A stretch of DNA of 64,000 bases from Enterococcus pallens ATCC BAA-351 (GTDB lineage Bacteria > Bacillota > Bacilli > Lactobacillales > Enterococcaceae). The translations under genes and the position numbers were made by a program. This document shows positions 34,878 through 44,698 of the stretch, piece by piece (the stretch's first letter is position 1; each line of letters starts with the position of its first letter). The notes below the pieces were generated by a model that saw only the letters and a list, made by a program, of their open reading frames with translations, made no database searches and was not told the origin of the DNA. The DNA is taken from contig NZ_ASWD01000002.1 of assembly GCF_000407485.1 (NCBI RefSeq), positions 558,001 through 622,000 on the forward strand, read 5' to 3'.

Positions 34878-35323
34878 TGGTAAATCATGAGGTTTTAGAA
34901 AAGTTCCAATGTATGCTGGTCGGTGTAGATGATTCGGAAAATGCCCAAAAGGCTTTTAAATATGCGGTGGATCGTGCGTATCAAGAAGGTGCTAAATTGA
35001 TTATTTGTACGATTTTGGAAATCAATGAGATGAATGTCTACGAGGTAATGGATGATACTCACATGACTCAACAGCGAAAAAACTTAATTCACCAGCTGGA
35101 AGAATATCGGAAATACGCCGTCGCTCATGGGGTAAAGGAGATTGAACTAATGTCAGAGGAAGGTGACCCGGCGGAAAAAATAATCAATGCCATTTTGCCG
35201 AATACTCAAGCTGACTTATTGGTTATCGGATCGCGAGCTCACCATGGGATTCAGGGGTATTTTGGTACGAGTGCCTCCTATATAGCAAAGCATTCACCAA
35301 TTTCAGTAATGATTATCAAATAA
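34877..35323 (+). CDS. UspA-family universal stress protein
   Basis: This 148-residue cytoplasmic protein has the Usp fold, with LVGVDDSENAQKAFKYAVDRA at the start. The ATP-binding loop is VIGSRAHHGIQGYFGTSASYIAKHSPISVMII (G-2x-G-9x-G-S/T type). The ATG overlaps the mntH stop codon (TGATG), so the pair is translationally coupled. This mntH-usp pairing is common in enterococci and lactobacilli. Its role with metal uptake is not established. Confidence 0.9.
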   Translation: MVNHEVLEKFQCMLVGVDDSENAQKAFKYAVDRAYQEGAKLIICTILEINEMNVYEVMDDTHMTQQRKNLIHQLEEYRKYAVAHGVKEIELMSEEGDPAEKIINAILPNTQADLLVIGSRAHHGIQGYFGTSASYIAKHSPISVMIIK

Positions 35324-35363
35324 ACAAAGTCTGGAATGCTTGGTTCATTCCAGACTTTGTTTT
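35323..35363. terminator. Bidirectional terminator between usp and the histidine kinase
   Basis: AACAAAGTCTGGAATG pairs with CATTCCAGACTTTGTT, with T runs on both sides, between convergent genes. Confidence 0.9.
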
Positions 35364-36720
35364 ATTTGATCGGTAAACTTACCCTTGCGATAAATTGTCC
35401 GGCTTCCTGCTGCAGGAGCAGCTCGCCTCCAAGGGATTTCAACGACTGCTCCACAATGGAAAGGCCTAAGCCGGTTCCTGACAAATGGGTATTGCGGGAT
35501 TGCTCTCCTACAACAAACGGATCAGTTAGCTGAGAAAATTGCTGCGGTGACAGAGGAGCGGCTTTATTTTCAAACGTTAAGCTATATTTGGTTGCCTGCC
35601 GCTGACCTTTAATCGTCATTTTTTTATCTAAGCTGTACTTCAAGCCGTTAGTCAATAGATTCAATACTACAATTTCCAGTAAGGCCTCATTCGTAGCAAG
35701 CACACTGGACTCCAGCTGGGCGTCCACCTGAAAAGCAGGATCAATTACCTGCTGCTGGTGCAGCTTTTTATCCAATAGAGCTTGAATATCCACAGAGGTT
35801 ATCGCGATTTCTTCCTTCAGCTGCTGACTGTAAGCCAATATTTGTGTCACCAGCTCATTCATATTGGCTAGCTGCTGATCAATATCACTTAAAAAAGTTG
35901 GACTGTTCAGCCCCATCTCTTCACTATCCACCAGCAGCTGCATCACTGAAAGCGGCGTCTTCAGCTCATGGGCCAAATTAGCCGAAAAAGTTTTCAGCTG
36001 ATCGTTGCGCTCCAGCATTTCCATCTCATGCTGCTGCAGCGAACGCTTCATGTGATTAATCGACTGACTCAAGCTGCCTAACTCGTTTTCCTCCTGAATA
36101 TCCGAATCAGCAAAATTCAAATTGGAAATACTGCGGGTCGCCTGCTCCAGCCGGCCAATTGGTTTAATAATTTGTTTACGCACTAATAATACAATCAAAC
36201 CAAACAGCAGCAGCAAAAACACCACGGTTGTCGCTATCAAAATCGGCAGCAGCGTCTGAATCGCCGCTTTAAAATCAGGAATACTCGTACCAATCATATA
36301 CAGCTGCTGGTCCTGCACTAAAAAGATTGTGTAAAAATCATTCTTTTGCTTCGTTTGATTGTACAAACGCTGAACTGAACGGCCAGCCTGCAGCGCCTCC
36401 AAGGTAGTGGTGTCCACCCAAAAACGATTTAAGGAAATCCCATTTTGATTCAGGCGAAAGGCTAGCTCATTCGTCAGCTCCTCTTCGGTAGCAAAGCTCT
36501 CTCTCTCCACTTTAACCAGTACCAGATCATCTGAAAGTAGCGGCTGCTTTCCCTGCTGCAGCATTTCCTGCGCCTGCTTGACCGGCTGCTCCATTTTCCA
36601 ATAATAGTACGTAGGAAAAACCCAGCGGTAAAATAAGCCAAAGAGAACCGCCACAACCACAAAAATCAAGGCAATCCGCTGAATAAATCTCCGGGTTAAG
36701 CTACTCTTCGGGTAATTCAA
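35362..36720 (-). CDS. Sensor histidine kinase (HAMP, HisKA)
   Basis: This protein of about 452 residues has a first membrane helix near the N-terminus, an extracytoplasmic sensor of about 120 residues, and a second helix (LLPILIATTVVFLLLLFG). A HAMP linker leads to HisKA with the phosphorylated His in FSANLAHELKTPLS, and HATPase with NLLTNGLKYS and GTGLGLSIVEQ. The open frame extends into the response-regulator gene. I chose TTG 36720 inside the 3' end of that gene, preceded by GGGGT, giving a 20-base overlap; earlier in-frame starts would encode sequence antisense-free but implausible for a kinase. The stimulus is unknown. Confidence 0.85.
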   Translation of the reverse strand: MNYPKSSLTRRFIQRIALIFVVVAVLFGLFYRWVFPTYYYWKMEQPVKQAQEMLQQGKQPLLSDDLVLVKVERESFATEEELTNELAFRLNQNGISLNRFWVDTTTLEALQAGRSVQRLYNQTKQKNDFYTIFLVQDQQLYMIGTSIPDFKAAIQTLLPILIATTVVFLLLLFGLIVLLVRKQIIKPIGRLEQATRSISNLNFADSDIQEENELGSLSQSINHMKRSLQQHEMEMLERNDQLKTFSANLAHELKTPLSVMQLLVDSEEMGLNSPTFLSDIDQQLANMNELVTQILAYSQQLKEEIAITSVDIQALLDKKLHQQQVIDPAFQVDAQLESSVLATNEALLEIVVLNLLTNGLKYSLDKKMTIKGQRQATKYSLTFENKAAPLSPQQFSQLTDPFVVGEQSRNTHLSGTGLGLSIVEQSLKSLGGELLLQQEAGQFIARVSLPIK

Positions 36721-37348
36721 AGCGATACCCCGTTCCGTAGACCGTATGGATAAATCCCTTGCCCAGCTTGCCACGCATGATTCGCACAAAGCTGTCCACA
36801 GTTCTTTCATCATTCTCATTATCTGAACCCCAAACTGCCAGTAAAAGCTGTTCGCGGGTCAGGACCTGCTGCTGGTTTTGGTAAAAATAATAGAGCAGAT
36901 CATATTCTTTTTTAGTTAAATCCAACTCCTGATGATGCAGCAGTACCCGTTTTTCTTGAGGAATAAACACCAATGGCTGCTTCAAATTTTGTTGGATAAC
37001 GCCTAAAAGCTTCGCCACTCGTACCAGCAGAACACTCGCATGAAACGGCTTCGCCAAATAATCATCCACACCGGCAATCAGCGCCTCCACTTCATCCTCC
37101 GGCATATTTTTGGCCGTTAGCATCAAAATTTTTATATTGTATTCCTGCTTCATCTGCTGAGCAACTTCCAACCCGTTAATTTTAGGCATCATCCAGTCCA
37201 AAATCACCAGATCAAATTTCTCCTGGTAAAAAGCCTCTAGCGCCTCTTCGCCATCGGTGGCCTCCACTACCGTATAGCCTTCATGCACCAAGAAGCGCTT
37301 CAGCAATTCCCGCATCTTATCTTCATCTTCACATAGTAAGAGCTTCAT
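36701..37348 (-). CDS. OmpR-family response regulator
   Basis: This 215-residue protein has a receiver domain with phosphorylatable Asp in LVILDWMMPKING, the conserved LTAK threonine region and LAKPF lysine. The C-terminal winged helix has LTKKEYDLLYYFYQNQQQVLTREQLL and RTVDSFVRIMRGKLG. It is the first gene of the two-gene regulatory operon and partner of the overlapping kinase. Targets are not evident; the large surface operon upstream on the same strand is one candidate. Confidence 0.93.
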   Translation of the reverse strand: MKLLLCEDEDKMRELLKRFLVHEGYTVVEATDGEEALEAFYQEKFDLVILDWMMPKINGLEVAQQMKQEYNIKILMLTAKNMPEDEVEALIAGVDDYLAKPFHASVLLVRVAKLLGVIQQNLKQPLVFIPQEKRVLLHHQELDLTKKEYDLLYYFYQNQQQVLTREQLLLAVWGSDNENDERTVDSFVRIMRGKLGKGFIHTVYGTGYRFELPEE

Positions 37349-37437
37349 CTTAAAAAGTCCTTTCTCTTAGCTATCCAAATTATACTCATTATGCTTCATT
37401 TTACTATTCAATCACGCCATCTTAATAAATTCTAACA

Positions 37438-37475
37438 AAAAACGATCCATCCTATCACAAAGGATGAATCGTTTT
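37438..37475 (-). terminator. Terminator of the three-gene surface operon
   Basis: On the minus strand AAAACGATTCATCCT and AGGATGGATCGTTTT form a stem with a T tail, immediately after the stop codon of the giant gene. Confidence 0.85.
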
Positions 37476-37478
37476 GAC

Positions 37479-40400
37479 TTAATTAGCTGGCGGGTCCCAA
37501 ATAATTAAGGTCCAAGCAGTTTCATATAATGGTTCTGTATCTGTAGTTTTCTCGTAAGCTTCAAAGACAATTCGATATTCGCCGTTAAAGCTTTCGTTTA
37601 ATTGGTTTTTAAACCTGATGGTAAATGGATTAGTTACTGCTGGATCAAGCCCACTTGGCAGAGGGGTGGCTATTATATCTGACCAAGCAGTTTCTGGGTA
37701 ATAATTAGTACCGACCTTCTTTTGAAGAACTGGTACCACTTTTTCTATATTTGTTGCGTTGAACCTCATAGCTGCCTGCTGATTACTTGTTTGGTTATAC
37801 ACCAGTGAAGAATCCGTCGTACTTACCTTTAATCCGGACTGAACAGACGGCACAATCTGGAAATTTAGTTCCTTACTGTTTAAGACTTCTTCACCATTCA
37901 ATGAATGGCTTGCAGAATAGCTTTTACGGGCGGAAACCTTTATTTCGTAATTTTTTCCAGCTGTCAGTGCTTGAACATCTGTATAGATAGTCAGCTGGTA
38001 AGGCAAATTCCGTAACGTATTCGTAATGGTTCCTGCTGGATAGACAAACTGCAGGTCGCCATTTACGTTTTTGGGTCTGATTAAACTGCCAGGATTATTT
38101 GCATCCTGCCTATTTTGAAGCAATACTCCCTGTGGCCAATTCACCTTAGTTGCTGTTGAGCCGTTTACCTCATACAATTCCAGATTCAGAGCCAGCGATT
38201 TGTCCTGATTATAGCTGTCTATCGCCCCTGTGATATCACTGAGGGTGAATACTCCATTCACTTGAATTGGCTCATGAGGCTGATAAGTCCCAGCATTCAA
38301 TAGAGAAGTCGTATTGGTAATTGAACGTTTTTGTTCAATAATGAACCCTTCATTGCCTACTGGTGCATTTTCATCAAAATCAAGCTGCAAACCAATCGTA
38401 TCTGTATCTGATGGCACTGCATCTTGATTGGCAAAATCAAAGATAAATAGATAGGACAAGTTTTTGGCCTCTTTCACATGCTGACTGATGGTTTCCATCG
38501 TTAAGAACTCTGGTGAAGCTGTTTCCGTCCCCATTTTAGCAAATTTAGTTAACTTGATTTCCTTCTGCTGCACAGACGAAGTATTTTTATAGTAATAATA
38601 CTCTGGTTTTACCCTTTGACCATCTGTCCCCATAGACTGAACCTTCATCAAGATCGTATCTTCAGGAGGCAGTCCGTTTACGGAGGAACCAGCAGAATCA
38701 ATTGTTCCAAATTTTAAATAAATATCCTCTTCGCTTGCATTCACAGGCAAACTGTCGATTGATGAAACTTCATAAGCCACTTGAAGGGTAAACGCACCAT
38801 CCTCTAAAGTAGTAATGCTGTTTCCTGTATCGGTAAACTCACGATAAACCTTCCCAGCTGTTAAAGCTGGATGAGCCTCAATGGTAGAAGCCTTGCGTTT
38901 AATGTTCAAGATAATCGTAAACAAAAGATCATCGCTGCCTGCAGAAGAATAGGTTAATACTACTTGGCGATCACCAAACGTATCATTGATGTTATTCGTA
39001 TTATAAATCTTGTAATTCAGGTTATTGGAATTGTCCGTTGTGCCTACTGCGAGATTATTTGTTAATGCCGTACTCAAATCTTTAAAGGCCGTTTCCTCAC
39101 CTAGGTTAGTAATATTGAGCCCAGTGCCAAAGCCAAAGGTAGTATTTCCATAGCTGACTGGCTCATTTATATTGGCACCAATTTCAGCAATTGAGGCCAA
39201 GTTCATATTCTCTAAGCTTGAAGAGGTCAATTGATTGATTTGCAAATCAAAGTGATTAACGAAGCTAGGCAATGCCACATTTGCTGTTTTATTCCAGCCC
39301 TCACTTTCACCGTTGGGATAATCGGTTGATTTATAAGCCCAAATATCGATCGTTTTAGGTGCTGGTCGGTACCGTATTCGTAACGTATTTTCTGGTGCAA
39401 GATCATTAAATTCATTTCTTGAGCCATTCATACTGTAAATAAAAGAAACGTACGGCGTCCAATACGCCTTTTTCCCCGCAAGAGTCGCAAAGTCGGCAGA
39501 ATTATCCGAGCTGTAAGCTAGCGGCATATCTGCCGTCATTTCCTCTCCAAAGGGAATGATATAGCCTGTTTCTTCGTTCGGCTCGGCAACAACCTTAATC
39601 ATTGTCACACTGTCTAAACTATCATCCACCTGACGATATTCTTTATAGTCTGCATGCGTAGCATCCCCTGCAAAGCTGGCATTTCCATTATGGAATTTTT
39701 TGCCTCGATCGGTCGAATAGCGAATCGTATAGGTTACCCCTTTAGTCGATTGAATGGTCACCCGCCCTTTTAAAGACAAGGAATAATCGGGCTTCGATTG
39801 CTGAGCATTTCTCCACTCCGGAACCAGCCCTTCTTTAGCAATCGGTAAATAAAAGACAAAGCGACCGTTGTTGTCCACTTCTCCTGCCTGTCTGACATTT
39901 TTGAAGAAGAATTTAGAATTAAAAATGGTGGCATTCTGATCTAACAGGCCATTGCCTTTACTGGCAGTAGGATCGTTGGTAACGTTGGAGGACAGCTCCA
40001 GGTCGTAGCCAAAATCCAATTTGGCAGGATTCGTGTTGAATACGTATCCCAGTTTGGTGGCAGCCAGATAAGTAGTGCCCTTATCAGTGTAAAAACCAGC
40101 TTTTCCTGCTCCTAGTTTTGCAGCAATGCCCCAGCTATCTGCAACAAGACTGCTCGAATAGCTGCCTGAAAGATGCGCAGCCAACTTTTGATCTGTCACA
40201 AACAACAGCTCGCGATAGGAAATGGCTTCCGATCGTGCCCGAATATTGACAGCCATTTGATAATTGATCGTAATTGCTTCCCCAATCAACTCTCGATCTT
40301 CATTATAATAGCCCAGCCCATCACTGTTGGTCGGCTTGACATAATACAGCTTGCTCTCATCGTCCAATAAAATAGGATCATCTACTGTATAACTAAGCTG

Positions 40401-42899
40401 TCGATTATTTTGCGTTAGCTTAATGGATCCGACATCCAGATCCATATCCAGCGGTGTTCGAATTAGAAAAACAGGATTTGGCGCGTAGTTAGTGGCACCA
40501 TATGGGTAAAAGCTGGCTATAGCATTTGCATTAACGGTTACTTTCTTGCCAACATCCACTGCATGATTAATCGTACTAAGGGTCTGCCCATTCTCATTTT
40601 TTATCGTCATTCTTGTTCCAGAATCATCCAATAATAACCCGACATCTTTGTTAGTGGGCTCTTTTTCAATGATGGTCGTTGTAGAGGAACCGTTTAATGT
40701 GTCGCCTGAATAACCCGGCGCTGGCTTTATTTCAAAATTTGCCACTCCTTTAGAATTAGTGTTGCCGAAGGTATGGCCCAAAAATTGTCCGCCGCCTTCT
40801 TTCGGTCGACCACTGTCACCACTAATATAGTTAGGTGAAGTGATCTCCAAATCATAGGCTAATTCTTTGATATAGTAATCGTTAATGTCAAAGTCCGCCG
40901 GCAAGGATTCTGTGAAGGTTCCTCCAGACAACATCTGACGATTCACATAATAATAGTAGCGTTCTTTCGGCTTGTCATACCCTAGAAGATTTGATTTCTT
41001 TCCATCTGATCGGCTGATTTTAACATCTTGATATTGCTGACTGGGTGTTAGTGCATAGGTTCCTTTTACTAGATTTTCACCAGCAGGAGCTCCTTTTTTT
41101 TGCAAAATAAAGTCAAAATTGTAAGTATACTCACGAGATTCGGCCAGCGTTGCCGTAGTAGCATAAACGGTCCAAAACTGCACAGTAGTAACTCCGTAAT
41201 TCCAAGTTGTTCCGGTGTCAAACTTGTAGGTAGCTCGTGCCGTTCCTAAGGCAGTCGAATCATTTCTGATTAAGGCGTTACCTAACAGCGTTATTGCCTC
41301 AGTATCTTTAACCGAGATAGTTGAATGCTTCGACGGATCATTAATGAAAGCAAATTTAAAAGCAGAATTACTAGTAATTGTTGCTTGATTTGTCGGATCA
41401 GTGAGAGGAATCTGGGTATTCTCTTCCATTACTGGTGTTCCATCTTCTGCGTATCGATAATTATGAAAGATCCAGCCTAAACTATTCTGCGTATAAAACA
41501 GCGAATTGCCTTCAGCAAAGGATTCCCCTTCTTCATTCTCTTCACTGAACAAACGATAATACAAGGAGAGATCAACAACGTTTATCAGATATTCTTGATT
41601 GGGATTGGCTAGAGAATAGGTGACGATCTTTCTTCCATCCGCTAAGTCATCTACCGAATAAGTAACAATTTGCTCACCATTGTTTGCTTGAGTAATACTG
41701 TTTACCCAAGCATCCATTTTATCTGTTAACAACTCTGCCGATAAATAATTGTTACCAGATAATTTTTTATATGGAACATACACCTGATAAGAAACATTGC
41801 CCACGTAATAAGCGTTGTTGCTGTTGTTTTCTGTTTTATTACGTAACCGTGGTTGAATAATCATTTGCAGCTCATCATCCAACGTTTGCGGTCCTAGATT
41901 AACAGAGCCGCTGTCAGGACTTCTAACCGTTGCTGTACGCTCAACCTCACTTGGAATAATAAAATCATCCATGACTAAGCTTTTAACCGGTGTATCATTT
42001 TCGATCAATTTGACTTTCAACGGCTGATGACGAACTAAGCTATCTCCGCTGATACCCGTCCAGAAATTGGGACTGTTGGTTGTTCCGTCTTCATAGTTAG
42101 GCAGCAAATTGATTCGAAAACCCAAGGTACCTACATAAGGAGACACATCAAAAACAATGGTCGCACCCGTTACATAATCCTTCGAAAAAGGGTCGGTTCC
42201 TGCTAAAGGGTCGACAAATGATGCCTTTTTAAAATTCAGACCCAGCTGATAGGTCACTGTATTTTCTATATCCTTTACCGAATAGCTGTTGATATTGGCA
42301 TTGTCTTCTACAATCTGTTGCAAATGATCTTTTTTAACCAGAATACCTCGCGGAACAACGACCTCTATTTGTCTAGAGGTTGCCCCTGAAGCAGCATCGT
42401 TTAATTGAAATCCCAGCAAGTAGCCATCATTTTTTAGAACCTTCCAATTAACAGCCACCTGTTCAGCTTCCTGCTCGTCTCTTAAATAAACTGGGGTTAA
42501 TTCTCCATTCACATCACTTTGGATACCTGAAATGAAGGTTTCATTTGCATCTCTTAAGGAATGGAGAAGATCCTGTTCCTCTTTTTCGTCTTCTTGACTT
42601 GTGGCAGTCTGTTCTTGTTCTCCTTCATCCACCAGTTCTTCATCTGAAGCATGGCTTTCAGCTATTGCTGGCGGAACTTCTTTAGACTCTGTAGACTCTT
42701 CTGTTGGCGTTTCGCTTTTTTCTATCGGAAGACTAGTTTTGTCGGCAAGCGTTTCTGCTGCACTGCTCTCTAGGCTATTTGACGTTTCACTTTCTGCTGC
42801 ATAGGCCGGTTCCGTTAGTGCGACCACACTATTTGTTAAAGGAAGGGCGATTAATCCTGCTGCTAAAACAAGAAAAACGGCTTTTTTTAATTGTTTCAT
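37479..42899 (-). CDS. Giant secreted surface protein (about 1,806 residues)
   Basis: I start this gene at ATG 42899, two bases beyond the preceding stop and with GGGGGAGG upstream. Residues 1 to about 36 are a signal peptide ending in an A-Y-A-A site. A Ser/Glu-rich low-complexity stretch (about 40-130) follows, then more than 1,600 residues of beta-rich sequence resembling tandem Ig/adhesin folds. There is no LPXTG signal and no C-terminal membrane helix. The extreme C-terminus reads AWTLIIWDPPAN, which recalls the WTL motif ending WxL domains, but the rest of a WxL domain is not seen. It is the last of three genes with two TasA-like proteins. It is likely an adhesin or matrix component; the function is unknown. 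Confidence 0.75.
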   Translation of the reverse strand: MKQLKKAVFLVLAAGLIALPLTNSVVALTEPAYAAESETSNSLESSAAETLADKTSLPIEKSETPTEESTESKEVPPAIAESHASDEELVDEGEQEQTATSQEDEKEEQDLLHSLRDANETFISGIQSDVNGELTPVYLRDEQEAEQVAVNWKVLKNDGYLLGFQLNDAASGATSRQIEVVVPRGILVKKDHLQQIVEDNANINSYSVKDIENTVTYQLGLNFKKASFVDPLAGTDPFSKDYVTGATIVFDVSPYVGTLGFRINLLPNYEDGTTNSPNFWTGISGDSLVRHQPLKVKLIENDTPVKSLVMDDFIIPSEVERTATVRSPDSGSVNLGPQTLDDELQMIIQPRLRNKTENNSNNAYYVGNVSYQVYVPYKKLSGNNYLSAELLTDKMDAWVNSITQANNGEQIVTYSVDDLADGRKIVTYSLANPNQEYLINVVDLSLYYRLFSEENEEGESFAEGNSLFYTQNSLGWIFHNYRYAEDGTPVMEENTQIPLTDPTNQATITSNSAFKFAFINDPSKHSTISVKDTEAITLLGNALIRNDSTALGTARATYKFDTGTTWNYGVTTVQFWTVYATTATLAESREYTYNFDFILQKKGAPAGENLVKGTYALTPSQQYQDVKISRSDGKKSNLLGYDKPKERYYYYVNRQMLSGGTFTESLPADFDINDYYIKELAYDLEITSPNYISGDSGRPKEGGGQFLGHTFGNTNSKGVANFEIKPAPGYSGDTLNGSSTTTIIEKEPTNKDVGLLLDDSGTRMTIKNENGQTLSTINHAVDVGKKVTVNANAIASFYPYGATNYAPNPVFLIRTPLDMDLDVGSIKLTQNNRQLSYTVDDPILLDDESKLYYVKPTNSDGLGYYNEDRELIGEAITINYQMAVNIRARSEAISYRELLFVTDQKLAAHLSGSYSSSLVADSWGIAAKLGAGKAGFYTDKGTTYLAATKLGYVFNTNPAKLDFGYDLELSSNVTNDPTASKGNGLLDQNATIFNSKFFFKNVRQAGEVDNNGRFVFYLPIAKEGLVPEWRNAQQSKPDYSLSLKGRVTIQSTKGVTYTIRYSTDRGKKFHNGNASFAGDATHADYKEYRQVDDSLDSVTMIKVVAEPNEETGYIIPFGEEMTADMPLAYSSDNSADFATLAGKKAYWTPYVSFIYSMNGSRNEFNDLAPENTLRIRYRPAPKTIDIWAYKSTDYPNGESEGWNKTANVALPSFVNHFDLQINQLTSSSLENMNLASIAEIGANINEPVSYGNTTFGFGTGLNITNLGEETAFKDLSTALTNNLAVGTTDNSNNLNYKIYNTNNINDTFGDRQVVLTYSSAGSDDLLFTIILNIKRKASTIEAHPALTAGKVYREFTDTGNSITTLEDGAFTLQVAYEVSSIDSLPVNASEEDIYLKFGTIDSAGSSVNGLPPEDTILMKVQSMGTDGQRVKPEYYYYKNTSSVQQKEIKLTKFAKMGTETASPEFLTMETISQHVKEAKNLSYLFIFDFANQDAVPSDTDTIGLQLDFDENAPVGNEGFIIEQKRSITNTTSLLNAGTYQPHEPIQVNGVFTLSDITGAIDSYNQDKSLALNLELYEVNGSTATKVNWPQGVLLQNRQDANNPGSLIRPKNVNGDLQFVYPAGTITNTLRNLPYQLTIYTDVQALTAGKNYEIKVSARKSYSASHSLNGEEVLNSKELNFQIVPSVQSGLKVSTTDSSLVYNQTSNQQAAMRFNATNIEKVVPVLQKKVGTNYYPETAWSDIIATPLPSGLDPAVTNPFTIRFKNQLNESFNGEYRIVFEAYEKTTDTEPLYETAWTLIIWDPPAN

Positions 42900-42900
42900 C

Positions 42901-43758
42901 CTATCCTCCCCCTTGTTTTTCAATTACATCAAAAATCCCTGCGTGATTCGTTGTATAATCTTTTGACTCATCATATTTCATCATGTAAAACGTAAAAGAA
43001 CCAGTATCTTCCAATGTGCCCAAATCAATGACTTTATTGTTGTTATCACTTGTAATCGTTTTGTTGTCAATTATCGGATTGGTTTGATCAGGAACAACTG
43101 CATCACTGTTCCAGACTAACTGAAGCTGCTTCTCTTCTTCTGTTGTTACGATTACTTTTGCATAAGGACTGTCCACTGCATCTTCAACAACTACCTTAAA
43201 TCCGCTAGCAGCTTTTTCAATCATAAAACGAGCAGTGAGTTCCTTAGTATAAGGATAAGAAGCCTTTGCCTTAACAGTCGCAACTTTTCCTGCCCCGCTA
43301 GCTACACCATCTAAAAAGTCGTCTCCCAACTTAATCTCAATCGTTGCAGCTTCTTGACTATCCTTAGCCAATGTCAGTGCCTCTGTGACGCCTGCAGTAG
43401 AAGAAATCCCCCCATTTGCATCCTTGAAAGTTGCTGTAGGATCGTTTACTTCAACTGTATAAGTGATGTTTCGATTGGTTAAACGCTCACTGTCAGGAAA
43501 ATTTCTCAGCTCAATGCTAATTGTATCGCCTGCTTCCCATTCAGCAATTAGATAATCATACTCTTTGGCATCACTGACAGATTCCTTTAATAAATCACTT
43601 GTAAAAAACATCTCAACGGCCTTAGCTGTTGAATCTTGGGTCTGTTGAGAAAAATACTTCGCCAGAGCATAAGAACCCCAGCATAAAAAACCGATGACGA
43701 AAAGAATAATCATCTGGGTTCTGTTTTCTTTACATTTAGATAGTAAAGCTTTCTTCAT
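42901..43758 (-). CDS. TasA/camelysin-like membrane-anchored secreted protein
   Basis: This 285-residue protein has one N-terminal hydrophobic segment (about 19-37), then LAKYFSQQTQDSTAKAV and MFFTSDLLKES, and a beta-rich body. The pattern of a hydrophobic leader followed by DSTA and FF-x-SD is shared with the upstream 168-residue protein. It recalls the region after the signal in SipW-processed TasA/CalY proteins. No SipW-type signal peptidase is nearby. The start is ATG 43758, after AGGTGG. It overlaps no gene and is separated from its neighbours by fewer than 10 bases, which indicates one operon. Confidence 0.65.
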   Translation of the reverse strand: MKKALLSKCKENRTQMIILFVIGFLCWGSYALAKYFSQQTQDSTAKAVEMFFTSDLLKESVSDAKEYDYLIAEWEAGDTISIELRNFPDSERLTNRNITYTVEVNDPTATFKDANGGISSTAGVTEALTLAKDSQEAATIEIKLGDDFLDGVASGAGKVATVKAKASYPYTKELTARFMIEKAASGFKVVVEDAVDSPYAKVIVTTEEEKQLQLVWNSDAVVPDQTNPIIDNKTITSDNNNKVIDLGTLEDTGSFTFYMMKYDESKDYTTNHAGIFDVIEKQGGG

Positions 43759-43767
43759 ATGTACCAC

Positions 43768-44274
43768 CTAATCTATTTGTTCTGCTCGCAAATTTAAACG
43801 AATAGCGATTAAATTATTTTCATGCACAGCATTTTTCTCATTCTCCGGCCAAATTATCTTCAAGTGATAATTATGTATTTGCGGTTGTTGAGCTCCTACT
43901 TGCATAGTTCCTTCTACCCGATTATTTGTAAAATTCAGCTTATCCTGGTCTTTATACAACTCATAAGTTAGAGGTAACGAGCCATAGCTTTCCAATTCAA
44001 TGATATAACGCATCGAGGTCTCAATCCGCTTGGCTCCATCCCTGTCAGAAACTTCTATTGCTATTTCACGTGATTCACCAGGAGCTATTTCTGCATTTAT
44101 TGGAATGGATTCAAAACGATCCCCTAGAAAAAAAGCCGTTCTGGTTGCAGTATCTGTTTCAAAGGAAGCATGGAACTTCGAATAGGTTAAGCTCACAACT
44201 AGAGAGAAGAAAACAATTGACACACTCAATACAATTGCTAATTTATAACGATTTCTTTTCATTAAATCTATCAT
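43768..44274 (-). CDS. Small TasA/camelysin-like membrane-anchored protein
   Basis: This 168-residue protein starts at ATG 44274, with the strong GGAGGGAGG 7 bases upstream. An N-terminal membrane segment (about 12-30) is followed by SKFHASFETDTATRTAFFLGDRFES, a close variant of the TasA-like post-signal region in the next gene. The rest is predicted beta strand, with VRLNLRAEQ-type ends (IAIRLNLRAEQID). It is the first gene of the three-gene surface operon. It could be a fibre subunit, a minor subunit or an anchor for the giant protein. Confidence 0.6.
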   Translation of the reverse strand: MIDLMKRNRYKLAIVLSVSIVFFSLVVSLTYSKFHASFETDTATRTAFFLGDRFESIPINAEIAPGESREIAIEVSDRDGAKRIETSMRYIIELESYGSLPLTYELYKDQDKLNFTNNRVEGTMQVGAQQPQIHNYHLKIIWPENEKNAVHENNLIAIRLNLRAEQID

Positions 44275-44649
44275 TAAAATCCCTCCCTCCAAGCTGAATG
44301 TTTCCCCTGCTGAACCTTTTTTTGTTGCACAAAAATTTTTATTATTTAGATTATTTAAATATCCTATTTCTTCACACAATATTCCTATTATAGCATTGAA
44401 ATACCTTTTATATCTATCATTTATCTAAAACTATTTTATCATAGAATTATAATCAAAATGGAATTATTAGAGCATAATTAGCACTTTTTAAAAATTCCTA
44501 AACAAAAGTCATTTGACTACAACAATTAAGGAAAAATACCTCTGATTTAAGCGGAAATGAGATTTATTAAATCCGGAAGAAAGCCTATTTCTGACCACTT
44601 TTTATTTAACAGGAATAATCCCTTCAGCAACGAGTTGACGAATACAACA
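44275..44649. other. AT-rich regulatory region upstream of the surface operon
   Basis: About 375 bases carry no gene on either strand. The region is very AT-rich, with long A/T tracts around 44330-44460. It probably holds the promoter of the three-gene surface operon. No clear operator was recognised. Confidence 0.45.
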
Positions 44650-44682
44650 AAAAAAGAGAATGCCGACCGCACATTCTCTTTT
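44650..44682 (-). terminator. Terminator after the small membrane protein gene
   Basis: On the minus strand AAAAGAGAATGTG and CATTCTCTTTTT form a stem with a long T tail, 17 bases past the stop codon at 44699. Confidence 0.8.
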
Positions 44683-44698
44683 CCTATATTCTATGCTG

